DNA of 59,694 nucleotides. It comes from Hyphococcus sp. Its GTDB lineage: Bacteria > Pseudomonadota > Alphaproteobacteria > Caulobacterales > Parvularculaceae. The position numbers were made by a program, and so were the translations under genes. The stretch is taken from contig JANQOV010000094.1 in assembly GCA_028285645.1 (NCBI GenBank), positions 1 through 59,694 on the forward strand, read 5' to 3'. Below, one piece after another: positions 17,866-26,329 of the stretch. Each line of letters starts with the position of its first letter. Position 1 is the stretch's first letter. The notes under the pieces are model-generated. The model was given only the letters and a program-made list of their open reading frames with translations, was not told where the DNA came from and made no database searches.

Positions 17866-18167
17866 AGTTTATCCTCCCAATCTTCGGCGTTCTTCGCCAT
17901 TGCGCCGAACAGCGACGCCAAGCTGATAGGCCTTGCGTCGCGATGGCTAACGCAAAGCATGCCGACTATTGGTCGGCTCAGTTTGCGACCCTATTCGTAG
18001 CGCCCATACTATTCATTTGTAACTAACATGCAAGCATGCTAATGAAATTCTCGGATCGTTATTATCACCCCGGGGGATGGATTGATACTCGCGCACGCGC
18101 TGTGCGCGCATCCCCGGTCGCTCAGAATGCGCTAAAACAGAATCGAAAATGGAGGCGGCGGCAATAG
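17866..18167. other. 302-bp divergent promoter region, BVMO / SDR
   Basis: No open frame of note. It holds both start regions (BVMO ribosome site at 17870-17878, SDR leader with GGAGGCGG at 18151-18158) and the operator-like palindrome at 18026-18042. A GC-rich stretch with CCCCGGGG lies at 18068-18075. Confidence 0.7.
18026..18042. promoter_or_regulatory. GntR operator site, BVMO / SDR promoter region
   Basis: ACATGCAAGCATGCTAA: this 17-mer is repeated without change at 19539-19555 and contains the core GCAAGCATGC, matching the palindromes beside gntR. Its position between the BVMO and SDR genes suggests control of both. Confidence 0.7.
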
Positions 18168-18914
18168 ATGGATTTTGGAATTTCAGGTCGCAACGCAATT
18201 GTGTGCGCGGCCAGCCAGGGCCTCGGCAGGGCTTGTGCAATGGCGCTTGCCAAGGAAGGCGTAAACGTTGTCATCAACGGTAGAAATCTAGAAACGCTTG
18301 AAAAGACCGCGGACGAAATTCGCGCAGAAGCACCAGATGTAAACGTGCGGACGGTTGTGGGAAGCGTGACAGATCCTGACTGCCGCGCGGCGATGGTCGA
18401 TGCGGCTGGCGAACCGGATATCCTTCTGAACAATGCCGGCGGACCGCCGCCGGGCGACTTTCGTGATTGGGATCGAGACGCCTGGATTGAGGGGCTCGAC
18501 ACAAACATGTTGAGCGCCATTGAACTGATCCGGCTCACCGTTGACGGCATGGCGAGCAGAGGGTTTGGGCGCATCGTCAATATTACATCGTCGACGGTTC
18601 GCGTTCCGATTCCAGTGCTCGGAATGTCAAACGCCGCACGCGCTGGATTAACCAATTTCGTTTTTGGTCTCGTACCCGAATTGTCGAGCAAAGGCGTGAC
18701 GATCAATAATATTCTTCCGGGACCGTTTGACACTAATCGGCTTCGCAACTCCAAAGAATTGACGCGCCATCTTACGAAAAACCCTGTTGCCGGGCGCGTT
18801 GGGGACCCTGCGGAGCTTGGCGCCGTTTGCGCATTTTTATGCAGCACCCATGCGGGCTATATTTCCGGGCAAAACATTCAAATAGACGGCGGGCTCTATC
18901 CCGGCGCTTTCTAG
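18168..18914 (+). CDS. SDR-family protein lacking the usual Tyr-Lys catalytic pair
   Basis: A 248-residue Rossmann protein. The cofactor motif is CAASQGLGRACA (13-24) in place of TGxxxGIG, NNAG is at about 89-92, and the catalytic Ser stands in NITSSTVR. At the site where the YxxxK motif should be, the sequence reads GMSNAARAGL, so Tyr is Met and Lys is Arg. Other SDRs annotated as beta-ketoacyl reductase-like have the same LSNxxR form, and their chemistry is unclear. The C-terminus VPxxxxSGQNIQIDGGLYPGAF is normal. It is divergent from the BVMO and may act on the same ketone/alcohol, perhaps as a non-standard reductase or a binding protein. It ends 16 bp from the convergent GlcG-like gene. 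Confidence 0.85.
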   Translation: MDFGISGRNAIVCAASQGLGRACAMALAKEGVNVVINGRNLETLEKTADEIRAEAPDVNVRTVVGSVTDPDCRAAMVDAAGEPDILLNNAGGPPPGDFRDWDRDAWIEGLDTNMLSAIELIRLTVDGMASRGFGRIVNITSSTVRVPIPVLGMSNAARAGLTNFVFGLVPELSSKGVTINNILPGPFDTNRLRNSKELTRHLTKNPVAGRVGDPAELGAVCAFLCSTHAGYISGQNIQIDGGLYPGAF

Positions 18915-18930
18915 CGCTTCGGGCGATTAT

Positions 18931-19359
18931 TCAATCGTTGCTGAATGCTGTTAAGCCTGCCTGCGCAATTGCGTTGTCTTCATCGCCGCTGCCGCCGGAG
19001 ACGCCGACGCCGCCAATGAGTCGACCATCTTGGTGAATTGGAAAACCGCCGGGCAGGGGCGTTGCTTTTGGATGCGCAAGAAGCCCGTCGCGAACAAGGG
19101 GTTCAAAGTCTTCGACAAGCTGGCCAAAGCTGTGGCTGGGCATGCCGAAGCTCGCTGCTGTCCAGGCTTTCCACTGTGCGTAGTCGACCGATGCGAGAAA
19201 GCTTCCTGGCATTTTCACAAAACCAGTCAGCACGCCGGAGGCGTTCACAATCGCGATCGCGACTTTCGCGCCTTGTTGCTCCGCCTCTTCCACCATGCAT
19301 CTCACTGCGTTTTGAACGCTGGCGCAATCAAGCTCATCGTTGAATTTTGGGTCGGTCAT
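18931..19359 (-). CDS. GlcG/HbpS-like protein
   Basis: A 142-residue GlcG/HbpS (DUF336) protein. Typical elements are VQNAVRCMVEEAEQQGAKVAIAIVNASGVLTGFVKMPGSFLASVDYAQWKAWTAASFGMPS and the C-terminal PLPGGFPIHQDGRLIGGVGVSGGSGDEDNAIAQAGL. The fold binds haem or small effectors in HbpS. In catabolic clusters its role is mostly unknown; some members in degradation operons are enzymes. There is no signal peptide, so it is likely cytoplasmic. It is divergent from the TonB receptor and shares the operator at 19539. Confidence 0.88.
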   Translation of the reverse strand: MTDPKFNDELDCASVQNAVRCMVEEAEQQGAKVAIAIVNASGVLTGFVKMPGSFLASVDYAQWKAWTAASFGMPSHSFGQLVEDFEPLVRDGLLAHPKATPLPGGFPIHQDGRLIGGVGVSGGSGDEDNAIAQAGLTAFSND

Positions 19360-19538
19360 GCTTTGGAGGTTCTTATTCGCTGCGGCGCCGCAGAAACTGG
19401 TTTGGGACGTTTATTTCAATCGGTTGTTACTGTGCTGGATCGTATTTGCTTGAGAGTGCTGAGCGTTGCGGACGGCGGATTCAATTCCCATTATTCGAGA
19501 ACGCGGGCTAAGCCTGCGGGTGCGTCATTTTGCTTCTT

Positions 19539-19555
19539 ACATGCAAGCATGCTAA
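19539..19555. promoter_or_regulatory. GntR operator site, TonB receptor / glcG-like promoter region
   Basis: ACATGCAAGCATGCTAA, identical over 17 bp to 18026-18042 and 70 bp before the TonB receptor start. The preceding TTCTT extends the match to the rc of the 15206 site (CTTACATGC). Confidence 0.7.
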
Positions 19556-19624
19556 AAGGCAATTGCGAGCGTCAATGAATATAGCGAAGTAACCAATAGG
19601 CGCTCATATAGTTGGGAGGGAAGA

Positions 19625-21880
19625 ATGAGGCTTACCACAGCATCATTGTTGGCGATTTCTGTCGCCCTGGGGCCGACGGTCGCGGCGGCTCAAGAAGAGG
19701 ACGGCGGCGAAAGGGGGCGCGTCGGTATCGACAGCGTTGTCGTCACGGCTGAAAAGCGTGAGAGCACCCTGCAGGATACGCCGTTCGCCATATCCGCTTT
19801 TGGCGGCGATTCGCTCGAAGATCGCGGCATCGACGATCTTTCGAACTTTCAATCCTATGTACCGGGATTTCATGTCGGTCAGGAACAGGATGGTTTTAAG
19901 GTCTCGCTGCGCGGCATCGGCCTGCAGGGAACGTCATCCATCACCGACCCCGGCGTCGCGTTTTATATCGACAATCTTTACATCCCCCGGCCAGCCGGCG
20001 GCAGTGCTATCTTCTACGATGTCGATCGAATCGAAGTGCTGCGCGGACCGCAGGGAACGCTCTATGGTCGCAATGCGACGGGCGGCGTCGTCAACGTCAT
20101 ATCCAATGAACCGACTTTCGATTATGAGGGACAAATCGGCGCGACTTACGGATCTCGCGATCTTTGGGAAGTGCGGGGTACGGCGAACATTCCGCTAAGC
20201 GAGAACACAGCAACACGATTTTCAATCGTAAGAACGGAAGAAAACGGTTACGTCGATAACGTTTTTTCCGCCAGCAGTGACGACGATCCGTTCGGCACGG
20301 AGGGTGACTTCACCGCCCGCGGACAACTTCTCGTCGATGGCGGCGATGATGATTGGTCGATTTTGGCGAGCGCCACCTATAGCGACCTGAACGGCTCCGG
20401 CGTCGCCATGCACTTTCTTGAACGCGTTACAGGCGGTCCGCCGCCGGTCCAGGGGCTGATTGCTTCAATGGTGCCGCCGGACCCGACCGACCCGCTTATC
20501 GTCAATAATGACGCGGAAGCTTTCAACGACACGGAAACGCTTTCGACCTTCTTGCGCTTTGAAAAGGCCGTCGGCTCTGTTGATCTGTGGATGCAGGCGG
20601 GGATGTTGTGGCAGGATACAAGCCTGCAACAGGATTTTGACGGATCACCGATCGACGTCAGCATCTTCAACAAAGAACAAGAAAACGAAGCCGAGAGTGT
20701 CGAACTGCGGTTGTCGTCCAATAATGACAGTCCGTTGGAATGGATCCTCGGCGCCTATTACTTCCATGAAGACACTTTCATATTCCGCCGCGTGCGGTTG
20801 AACGGATTTGTGCCGGCGCCAGGACCGGGCATGATTAGCCTGCCGGATTTCCTTCTGGATGAGTTCGGCGCATCCCGAACAATCGCCGGGTTTGCGTCTG
20901 CTACTTATTCTCTATCCGACGCGCTTCGCCTTACAGGCGGCGTCAGATACACGGCGGACAAGAAGACGGGGTCCCTGTTCAACACGTCAAACTTTGGCTT
21001 GCCAACGCGTCCTGACCTTACTGATATCGAAGAAACCTTTACAAAAGTTACTTGGAGAGGCGGACTCGAATACGACATCAACGATAACGCGCTTGCTTAC
21101 GCCAACGTCTCTAGCGGCTACAAGGCCGGCGGATTCAACATCACGTCCAATGGTGATCCGTATGACGAGGAAAATGTCATCGCGTATGAAGCCGGCTTGA
21201 AATCAAATCCATTCGACGGCCGGGCGCAAATCAATATCGACGCGTTCTATTATGATTACACCGACCTGCAGTTGACGACACTTCTCTTTATTGGCGGCGC
21301 GCCGGGCCAATTCACCACCAATGCCGGTAAGGCGACGCTGTGGGGCGTTGAACTCGATACGCAATATGAGTTGTCAGATAATCTGCTGGCGAATTTGACT
21401 TACTCTTACATCGACGCAGAGTTCGACGAATATTGTAATCTAGATCCGCGGTTCCCATCGCCGGGCGCTATGGATCCGAGCGATCCCGGGTGTCCGCTAG
21501 GCGGGCTTACCAATCTCGCCGGGAACAAAATTCCCTATGTGGCGGACCATACGATTACGGGCGGGCTGCAATATGCATTTGATCTCGGCAGCGCAGGAAG
21601 CGTTGTTGCAGCGGTTAACACGTCGTGGCACAGCGAATTGTTCCTACGCGAATATAATGACCCTGTCATTGATCGCGTTGGGCCGAACACAAAAACGGAT
21701 ATCACCTTGACGTATTTCGTCGCCGATAGCGGCCTGGCGATCACCGGGTTCGTGACCAATCTCGAGGATGATGTTGAGCGGAACAACATTTACATCACGC
21801 CGGGCTTTATCGGCGAAAGCGCAACCACGGCCTATACGAAGCCGCGCACATTCGGCGTCAAAGTGGATTATGAATTTTAG
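19625..21880 (+). CDS. TonB-dependent receptor, first of a paralogous receptor-SBP pair
   Basis: A 751-residue outer-membrane receptor with GGGAGGGAAGA before the ATG and a signal peptide ending AAA-QE near residue 22. The TonB box region is VVVTAEKRE (about 38-46). The plug follows (TLQDTPFAISAFGGDSLEDRGI, RIEVLRGPQGTLYGRNATGGVVNVIS) and the barrel ends in FGVKVDYEF with terminal Phe. The plug is closely similar to that of the receptor at 29486-31762. Receptors of this class take up hydrophobic or sugar compounds as well as iron chelates. It is followed after 16 bp by a lipoprotein binding protein, then by a small exported protein and two GSTs on the same strand. Confidence 0.94.
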   Translation: MRLTTASLLAISVALGPTVAAAQEEDGGERGRVGIDSVVVTAEKRESTLQDTPFAISAFGGDSLEDRGIDDLSNFQSYVPGFHVGQEQDGFKVSLRGIGLQGTSSITDPGVAFYIDNLYIPRPAGGSAIFYDVDRIEVLRGPQGTLYGRNATGGVVNVISNEPTFDYEGQIGATYGSRDLWEVRGTANIPLSENTATRFSIVRTEENGYVDNVFSASSDDDPFGTEGDFTARGQLLVDGGDDDWSILASATYSDLNGSGVAMHFLERVTGGPPPVQGLIASMVPPDPTDPLIVNNDAEAFNDTETLSTFLRFEKAVGSVDLWMQAGMLWQDTSLQQDFDGSPIDVSIFNKEQENEAESVELRLSSNNDSPLEWILGAYYFHEDTFIFRRVRLNGFVPAPGPGMISLPDFLLDEFGASRTIAGFASATYSLSDALRLTGGVRYTADKKTGSLFNTSNFGLPTRPDLTDIEETFTKVTWRGGLEYDINDNALAYANVSSGYKAGGFNITSNGDPYDEENVIAYEAGLKSNPFDGRAQINIDAFYYDYTDLQLTTLLFIGGAPGQFTTNAGKATLWGVELDTQYELSDNLLANLTYSYIDAEFDEYCNLDPRFPSPGAMDPSDPGCPLGGLTNLAGNKIPYVADHTITGGLQYAFDLGSAGSVVAAVNTSWHSELFLREYNDPVIDRVGPNTKTDITLTYFVADSGLAITGFVTNLEDDVERNNIYITPGFIGESATTAYTKPRTFGVKVDYEF

Positions 21881-21896
21881 CGTGGGGACGCACAAA

Positions 21897-22925
21897 ATGC
21901 TTGTCTCGCCGCCGGTTGATCAGCCGGCGGCGGCTTGCGTTTGTACCGTACGGATTTCGCGGCGACTAACCTCCCTGTTCGCTGCACTCCTGCTCGTCGC
22001 TTGCGGCGAGCAGGAGACCGGCGTTTCTGATCCCGCTCTGACAATCTATTCTCCAGCCCCGCCGACAATTATGCTTCACCGGCACAATGCGGCCTTTGGC
22101 GAGTTGCTCGCTGCCTGCGGCATTGAGAACACAGTCGTCCCGCTTGCGTTGCCTCAGTCCATCAACCGCGCGGCGTCCATGACGGGCGAAGAAAAGAAAA
22201 ATGATCTTCCGATTGTTACAACGATCGACTTTTTGCCTGCGGTCGAACAGGGCGGTCCTCAATGGCACGCTTATGATCGGGCGAACAGCGATCTCAAATT
22301 CGTCGCGTCTCTCTATGACGTGGTCTTTGGCGTCCTGGCCTTCAATGAGAATATTACGTCACCGTCTGATCTAAAAGGAAAACGGATTGGTGCGCCGCCA
22401 CGACCAAGCGCTGTTCGGTTGTATACAGAAGCGCTGTTGCAAGACGGGTGGGGCATTATCGACGACGTTGAAATTATCGACATGCGACCGCCGGACCTGG
22501 CGGACGCAATCGCAAACAAGACGATCGACGCAACCACGTGGAATTTGATAAGCATCTCCGAGGGTGGACTTGAGGCAATGGCGCCGGGCCTTCTCGATGT
22601 TGAAGGCGCACGCTGGATCGCCGTTGGTGAAGCGTCTGTCCGCGCGATCAATGCTGCGAACGTATTTAAAGTTGAAAACACGCGCATCGAAAATCCTGAA
22701 GGCGAAGAAACCGGCTTGCTGTCATTTCGCCAGGCGCTCGCAGCATGGGATGCGACGCCGAATGAAACCGTAAGCGCCATTCTCGCCTGCATGGAACAAG
22801 ACGACGCCTCCAACATCTTTCCAAGCGTCGCGAGCGAGATGGCGCATTGGCCGGATCTTGCACAAAAAAACGTTCACGCCGCCGCCCTCGAATTCTACAG
22901 CCAGCGCGGCGTTGTCCTTGACTAG
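21897..22925 (+). CDS. Lipoprotein substrate-binding protein (NMT1/TAXI-like), no ABC partner nearby
   Basis: A 342-residue periplasmic binding protein. The start at 21897 is set by GTGGGGA upstream and by the lipobox LVAC (Cys36) after a hydrophobic stretch (27-35). The longer frame would run inside the TonB gene. The mature sequence has TIYSPAPPTIMLHRHNAAF, DLPIVTTIDFLPAVEQGGPQW, SDLKGKRIGAPPRPSAVRLYTEALL and TIDATTWNLI, the NMT1-type binding fold. No permease, ATPase or TRAP subunit is near. It is a clear paralogue of the gene at 28379-29419, and both follow a TonB receptor, so it probably receives the ligand released by the receptor into the periplasm. Confidence 0.85.
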   Translation: MLVSPPVDQPAAACVCTVRISRRLTSLFAALLLVACGEQETGVSDPALTIYSPAPPTIMLHRHNAAFGELLAACGIENTVVPLALPQSINRAASMTGEEKKNDLPIVTTIDFLPAVEQGGPQWHAYDRANSDLKFVASLYDVVFGVLAFNENITSPSDLKGKRIGAPPRPSAVRLYTEALLQDGWGIIDDVEIIDMRPPDLADAIANKTIDATTWNLISISEGGLEAMAPGLLDVEGARWIAVGEASVRAINAANVFKVENTRIENPEGEETGLLSFRQALAAWDATPNETVSAILACMEQDDASNIFPSVASEMAHWPDLAQKNVHAAALEFYSQRGVVLD

Positions 22926-22956
22926 GTCTTGAAGCAAGCAAAGAGGAAATCATACG

Positions 22957-23226
22957 ATGAAAAGAACAGTTTTCATTACAGCCCTGATGACGGCGGCCGC
23001 GACAATGAACGCACAGGCAAGCGATGAGGGCGCTGCTTGGTGTGAAAGTTTTACAGAAGCCAGCGGCATTTCCGATGAGCCGTGCGCTTGTGTTGTCGAA
23101 ACGGTTGAAACCGACGCCAACCTTGCAGAAGAACTTTATTCCTTCGCAACGAGAGATGAGTTTGTCGCCGACGGATCAAGCGAGCTGAAGGCGCTCCTCG
23201 AGCCTTGTGTCGGCGACGCGTCCTGA
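22957..23226 (+). CDS. Small exported cysteine-rich protein, unknown function
   Basis: An 89-residue protein with AGAGGAAAT before the ATG and a signal peptide (MKRTVFITALMTAAATMNAQA-S). The mature roughly 68 residues are acidic with four cysteines (WCESF, EPCAC, EPCVG), enough for two disulphides. I do not recognise a family. It is 31 bp after the binding protein and 44 bp before a GST, so it belongs to the same unit and likely sits in the periplasm beside the binding protein. Confidence 0.7.
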   Translation: MKRTVFITALMTAAATMNAQASDEGAAWCESFTEASGISDEPCACVVETVETDANLAEELYSFATRDEFVADGSSELKALLEPCVGDAS

Positions 23227-23270
23227 TTGGACGAAGCGCCTGTTGAGATTGTCGCTCGGGAGAGCAGGAT

Positions 23271-24083
23271 ATGTCCTTAACGCTCTACCATCACGGGGGC
23301 GCGACCTGCGCTGCGAAGGTGCGAATGTGCCTTGCAGAAAAGGGTTTGGAATGGGAGGGCGTTTATCTCGATATTCTGAAGGGCGATCAATTTGATCCGG
23401 AATATCGAAAGCTCAATCCGAAAGGGGTCGTGCCGACGCTCATTCACGATGACAAAGTGATCGTCGAATCAACCGTCATTAACGACTATCTCGACTATGT
23501 TTTTCCGGAGCCGCCGCTGACGCCGACATCGCCCTATGAACGAGCGCAAATGCAGATTTGGTTGAAGGCGCTGGACGAGTACATTCATCCTTCGTTCGCG
23601 GAGGTGAATTTCTCCTCATGTCTTCGTCACCTCATCAACAAGGATGAAAAAGAAAAGGTTGATGCTTTTCTAAGCGGCACCCCGAACCAATCCATTACGC
23701 CGCGATGGCGCCATCGCAGGGCGGAGCTCGTGCGGCTAGGATTTGACGCGCCCGGTCTCGCTGAGAATTATAAACTCTTCGACTCCTATCTCACCAAAAT
23801 GCATGAATCGTTGTCGCGGCATGATTGGTTGGCGGGCGATACATTTTCGCTGGCGGATATCGGCCTTGCTCCCTCCATTGCTTGGCTCTCTATGCTGAAC
23901 ATGGACGAGTGGTGGGAAAAGGATCGGTCCACAATTGCAGACTGGCTTGAACGCGTCCGAGCGCGCCCGGCATTCGACGCTGGCGTCACAGATTGGCTTC
24001 CGGCGGAGATGCGCAAGACATTCGGTGAGATCGGGAGCAAGTATTGGCCCGACGTCAAGAAAATTCTTGCGACCTTTTCCTGA
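23271..24083 (+). CDS. Glutathione S-transferase, LigF-like
   Basis: A 270-residue GST. The thioredoxin-like N-domain holds LNPKGVVPTLIHDDKVIVESTVINDYLDYVFPEP (about 44-77), which places the cis-Pro and the glutathione gamma-Glu site (ES). The C-domain has WRHRRAELVRLGF and SLADIGLAPSIAWL. By eye it resembles LigF beta-etherase of Sphingobium, including the ESTVIxxYL segment and the FxxVDEY-like helix (KALDEYIHP). LigF opens aryl beta-ether bonds with glutathione. The likeness is moderate; another GSH-dependent isomerase or dehalogenase is possible. RBS GGGAGAGCAGG precedes the start. Confidence 0.82.
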   Translation: MSLTLYHHGGATCAAKVRMCLAEKGLEWEGVYLDILKGDQFDPEYRKLNPKGVVPTLIHDDKVIVESTVINDYLDYVFPEPPLTPTSPYERAQMQIWLKALDEYIHPSFAEVNFSSCLRHLINKDEKEKVDAFLSGTPNQSITPRWRHRRAELVRLGFDAPGLAENYKLFDSYLTKMHESLSRHDWLAGDTFSLADIGLAPSIAWLSMLNMDEWWEKDRSTIADWLERVRARPAFDAGVTDWLPAEMRKTFGEIGSKYWPDVKKILATFS

Positions 24084-24135
24084 ACGGAAGGCCGCTGCAT
24101 GTCGGGCGTTGGTCTCGACAAGGTAAGAGAACCCT

Positions 24136-24834
24136 ATGCCAAACATAAAACTCTACTACTATCCCGGCACGTGCTCGCGCGGGCCGATGGTCGGTCTTGA
24201 GGAAGCCGGCGCTCCATACGATATGGAGCTCGTGGTTTTTGTGCGTGGCGAAAACAAATCGCCGTCATATCTGAAGCTCAACCCAAATGGTAAAGTGCCA
24301 ACCATGGTGGTCGATGGCGTATCGATTACCGAAACGTCGGCGATGATGCTTTTTCTTGCGCGGGCTTTTCCAGAAGCGCGTTTGCTGCCGTTCGGTAAGG
24401 GCGAAGTCGCGGACGCGAAGATCACCGCCGACGTGATCTGGTGTTCCGCCAGCGTCCATCCCAATGTGTTTCACACTCGATTGCCGCAGTTCTTTTGCGA
24501 CAATGAAGCGGGAATGACGCGCGTGCGTGAAATGGCCATGGAGCGGCTCGCCCGAGATTTTCAGCAAGTCGAAGATCGGCTCTCCGCCGGCCCCTGGTTT
24601 TTCGGCGAGCAATGGTCGGTTGTCGACGCCTATTTGTCTTGGGCTTGGTACCGCTTGAACGGAACCGATTTCGACTTTTCACCCTATCCCCGTTTTGCGG
24701 ACATGTATGAGCGTGTTCTCAAACGCCCAAGCGTAGAGCGAGCCTTGGCGAAAGAACAAGAAGCCTATGACTGGCTCGAAGAAAACGACTTGATGGTGAA
24801 TTTCAAAACGCTCAATCCGCAAAGCGGGCAGTGA
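24136..24834 (+). CDS. Glutathione S-transferase, beta-class-like
   Basis: A 232-residue GST with N-domain KLYYYPGTCSRGPMVGLEEAG (Cys13 at the place used by bacterial beta-class GSTs) and LNPNGKVPTMVVDGVSITETSAMMLFLARAFPE with the ETSA glutathione site. The C-domain has FFGEQWSVVDAYLSWAWYRL, the usual N-capping segment (SxxD). It could conjugate or isomerise a pathway intermediate. It lies 52 bp after the LigF-like GST with AAGGTAAGAGA before the start and is the last gene of this unit. Confidence 0.87.
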   Translation: MPNIKLYYYPGTCSRGPMVGLEEAGAPYDMELVVFVRGENKSPSYLKLNPNGKVPTMVVDGVSITETSAMMLFLARAFPEARLLPFGKGEVADAKITADVIWCSASVHPNVFHTRLPQFFCDNEAGMTRVREMAMERLARDFQQVEDRLSAGPWFFGEQWSVVDAYLSWAWYRLNGTDFDFSPYPRFADMYERVLKRPSVERALAKEQEAYDWLEENDLMVNFKTLNPQSGQ

Positions 24835-24874
24835 TGGGCCGATTTGCGGCTCGTATGCTTACGCGGCAGTCGCC

Positions 24875-24981
24875 CTAGAGCGTTTTGAAGGAAAAGTGGT
24901 TCACCGGTTTTCCGTCTCAAAACGCGCAAACAAAGATTCTAGAGCATCCGACTGAATCGCGCAGTGATCAGGATGCTCTAG
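24875..24981. repeat. Alphaproteobacterial CTAGAGC-type palindromic repeat (two hairpins)
   Basis: Two adjacent inverted repeats. The first has arms GCGTTTTGA and TCAAAACGC (about 24880-24926) around GGAAAAGTGGTTCACCGG and TTTTCC. The second has arms CTAGAGCATCC at 24939-24949 and its complement at 24971-24981. Such 'CTAGAGC...GCTCTAG' elements are frequent between genes in alphaproteobacteria. The second element runs into the 3' end of the MFS gene and supplies its last codons and stop (24968-24970). Confidence 0.8.
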
Positions 24982-26302
24982 TATTTCGGAATCGGCTGGC
25001 GATCGCCGCCGCAATAAAGGGAACAATCGCAACGCTTGCGAAAGTCCATTTCATGGGCAGCGCGAAAGAAAGCAATGCTGGCATGATAAGCGGGGCGGCG
25101 ACGGTCCCTATCCGCAACGCCGCCGCGCCGCCGCCAACGCCTGATGAACGGATCGCTGTAGGATAAATGAGCGCAGAGAGCGCATAGCCCGCCGATGTTG
25201 TGATCCCAAGGAAGAGGCCCATCACCGCCGCAGCAAGAATCGCAAGCTGCGTACCTTCAATGAGACCCAGCGACGCCGTGGCAAATGCAGCGACCAAGAA
25301 CGCCATACTGATCGTCAGGCGCGGACCAACGCTGTCGAGAATGCGCCCCGCCGCCGCCATGCCTAAAACCGCGCCGATATTGATCGCGCCGACAATTCTT
25401 GAGGCGTAACCGACAGAATAACCCGCTTCGTTGAAAATTGTTGGCAGCCAAACCAGCACCACATTCGAAAGAATGCCGCTGCAGAAGAGAAGCGTCCACA
25501 ACATCATCGTTGGCGTTATGAATTCCGCTGTGAAGAGCGCGCGTATCTCGGGCGGCGTGCGGCGTTGGTCGCGTTCTGATTCCGGGATCAGCGATTTCGA
25601 AATGGGTTCCCACAATGTGCTCGCATCAACGTTTGGAACAAGTCGCTTCATCGTCGCACCAATATAGCGCGCGCGATTGTCGTTGAGGGCGAGAAAGCGC
25701 GGCGACTCAGGCAGGGCGTAATAGATAATGACGGCCAATATGAGCGGCAGTGCAGCGCCAAAATAGAAAACAGCTTTCCATCCGATGGTTTCGGCAATGA
25801 CGCCGCCGGCGAGGCTGCCAATCGCAGCGCCAAGAGGAAAACCAGCGACCACGAGCGAGACAACCGTCGCGCGATAACGCTCGGGCGCGAGTTCAGATGT
25901 GAGCGCAAGCGTCGCCGGCAGAGCTCCGGTGAGTGCAAGGCCAACCAGAAACCGAACGACCAAAAGCGTCTCGAAAGTTTTGGCGACGGCCGTCATCCAG
26001 GTGAACGCTGCGATTAGGAGCAGCGAAATGATGATCAACAGTTTTCGGCCGTACCGGTCGGCGGCTTTGCCAAGCGCCAGCGCGCCGATCGCCGCGCCAA
26101 TTTGCGTGAGCGCAAGGATCGCGCCAAGCTGCCCCGCGGATAGATTCATATCTTGCATCATCAATGGCGCAACGACGCCAATCGCCACAAAGTCGAGCCC
26201 GTCAACGACGGCGACCAGAACGCAAAGGGCGATTGCGAATCCGCGATAGGCCGTAAACGGCGCATGGGCGAGTACTGTACTGACGCGTGCTGGGTTAGCC
26301 AT
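24968..26302 (-). CDS. MFS transporter, AAHS (aromatic acid:H+ symporter)-like
   Basis: A 444-residue 12-TM carrier. The first helix has DGLDFVAIGVVAP, the DGxDxxxxG pattern typical of AAHS transporters (PcaK, MhpT, BenK), where the Asp residues are needed for aromatic acid uptake. Loop 2-3 has GKAADRYGRKLLI and loop 8-9 AGRILDSVGPRLTIS. It should take a carboxylated aromatic through the inner membrane. It lies at the end of the operon TonB-SBP-ABM-hydroxylase-MFS, 27 bp after the hydroxylase. Its C-terminal residues TRAS and stop codon come from the palindromic repeat. Confidence 0.9.
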   Translation of the reverse strand: MANPARVSTVLAHAPFTAYRGFAIALCVLVAVVDGLDFVAIGVVAPLMMQDMNLSAGQLGAILALTQIGAAIGALALGKAADRYGRKLLIIISLLLIAAFTWMTAVAKTFETLLVVRFLVGLALTGALPATLALTSELAPERYRATVVSLVVAGFPLGAAIGSLAGGVIAETIGWKAVFYFGAALPLILAVIIYYALPESPRFLALNDNRARYIGATMKRLVPNVDASTLWEPISKSLIPESERDQRRTPPEIRALFTAEFITPTMMLWTLLFCSGILSNVVLVWLPTIFNEAGYSVGYASRIVGAINIGAVLGMAAAGRILDSVGPRLTISMAFLVAAFATASLGLIEGTQLAILAAAVMGLFLGITTSAGYALSALIYPTAIRSSGVGGGAAALRIGTVAAPLIMPALLSFALPMKWTFASVAIVPFIAAAIASRFRNTRAS

Positions 26303-26329
26303 AACGAATGTCTGTTGCCGGTCGCTGCA

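Noticed and set aside
18122-18847. 241-codon minus-strand frame
   Set aside because: Complete shadow of the SDR gene; the sense frame has all SDR motifs while the antisense one is Ser/Pro/Arg-rich.
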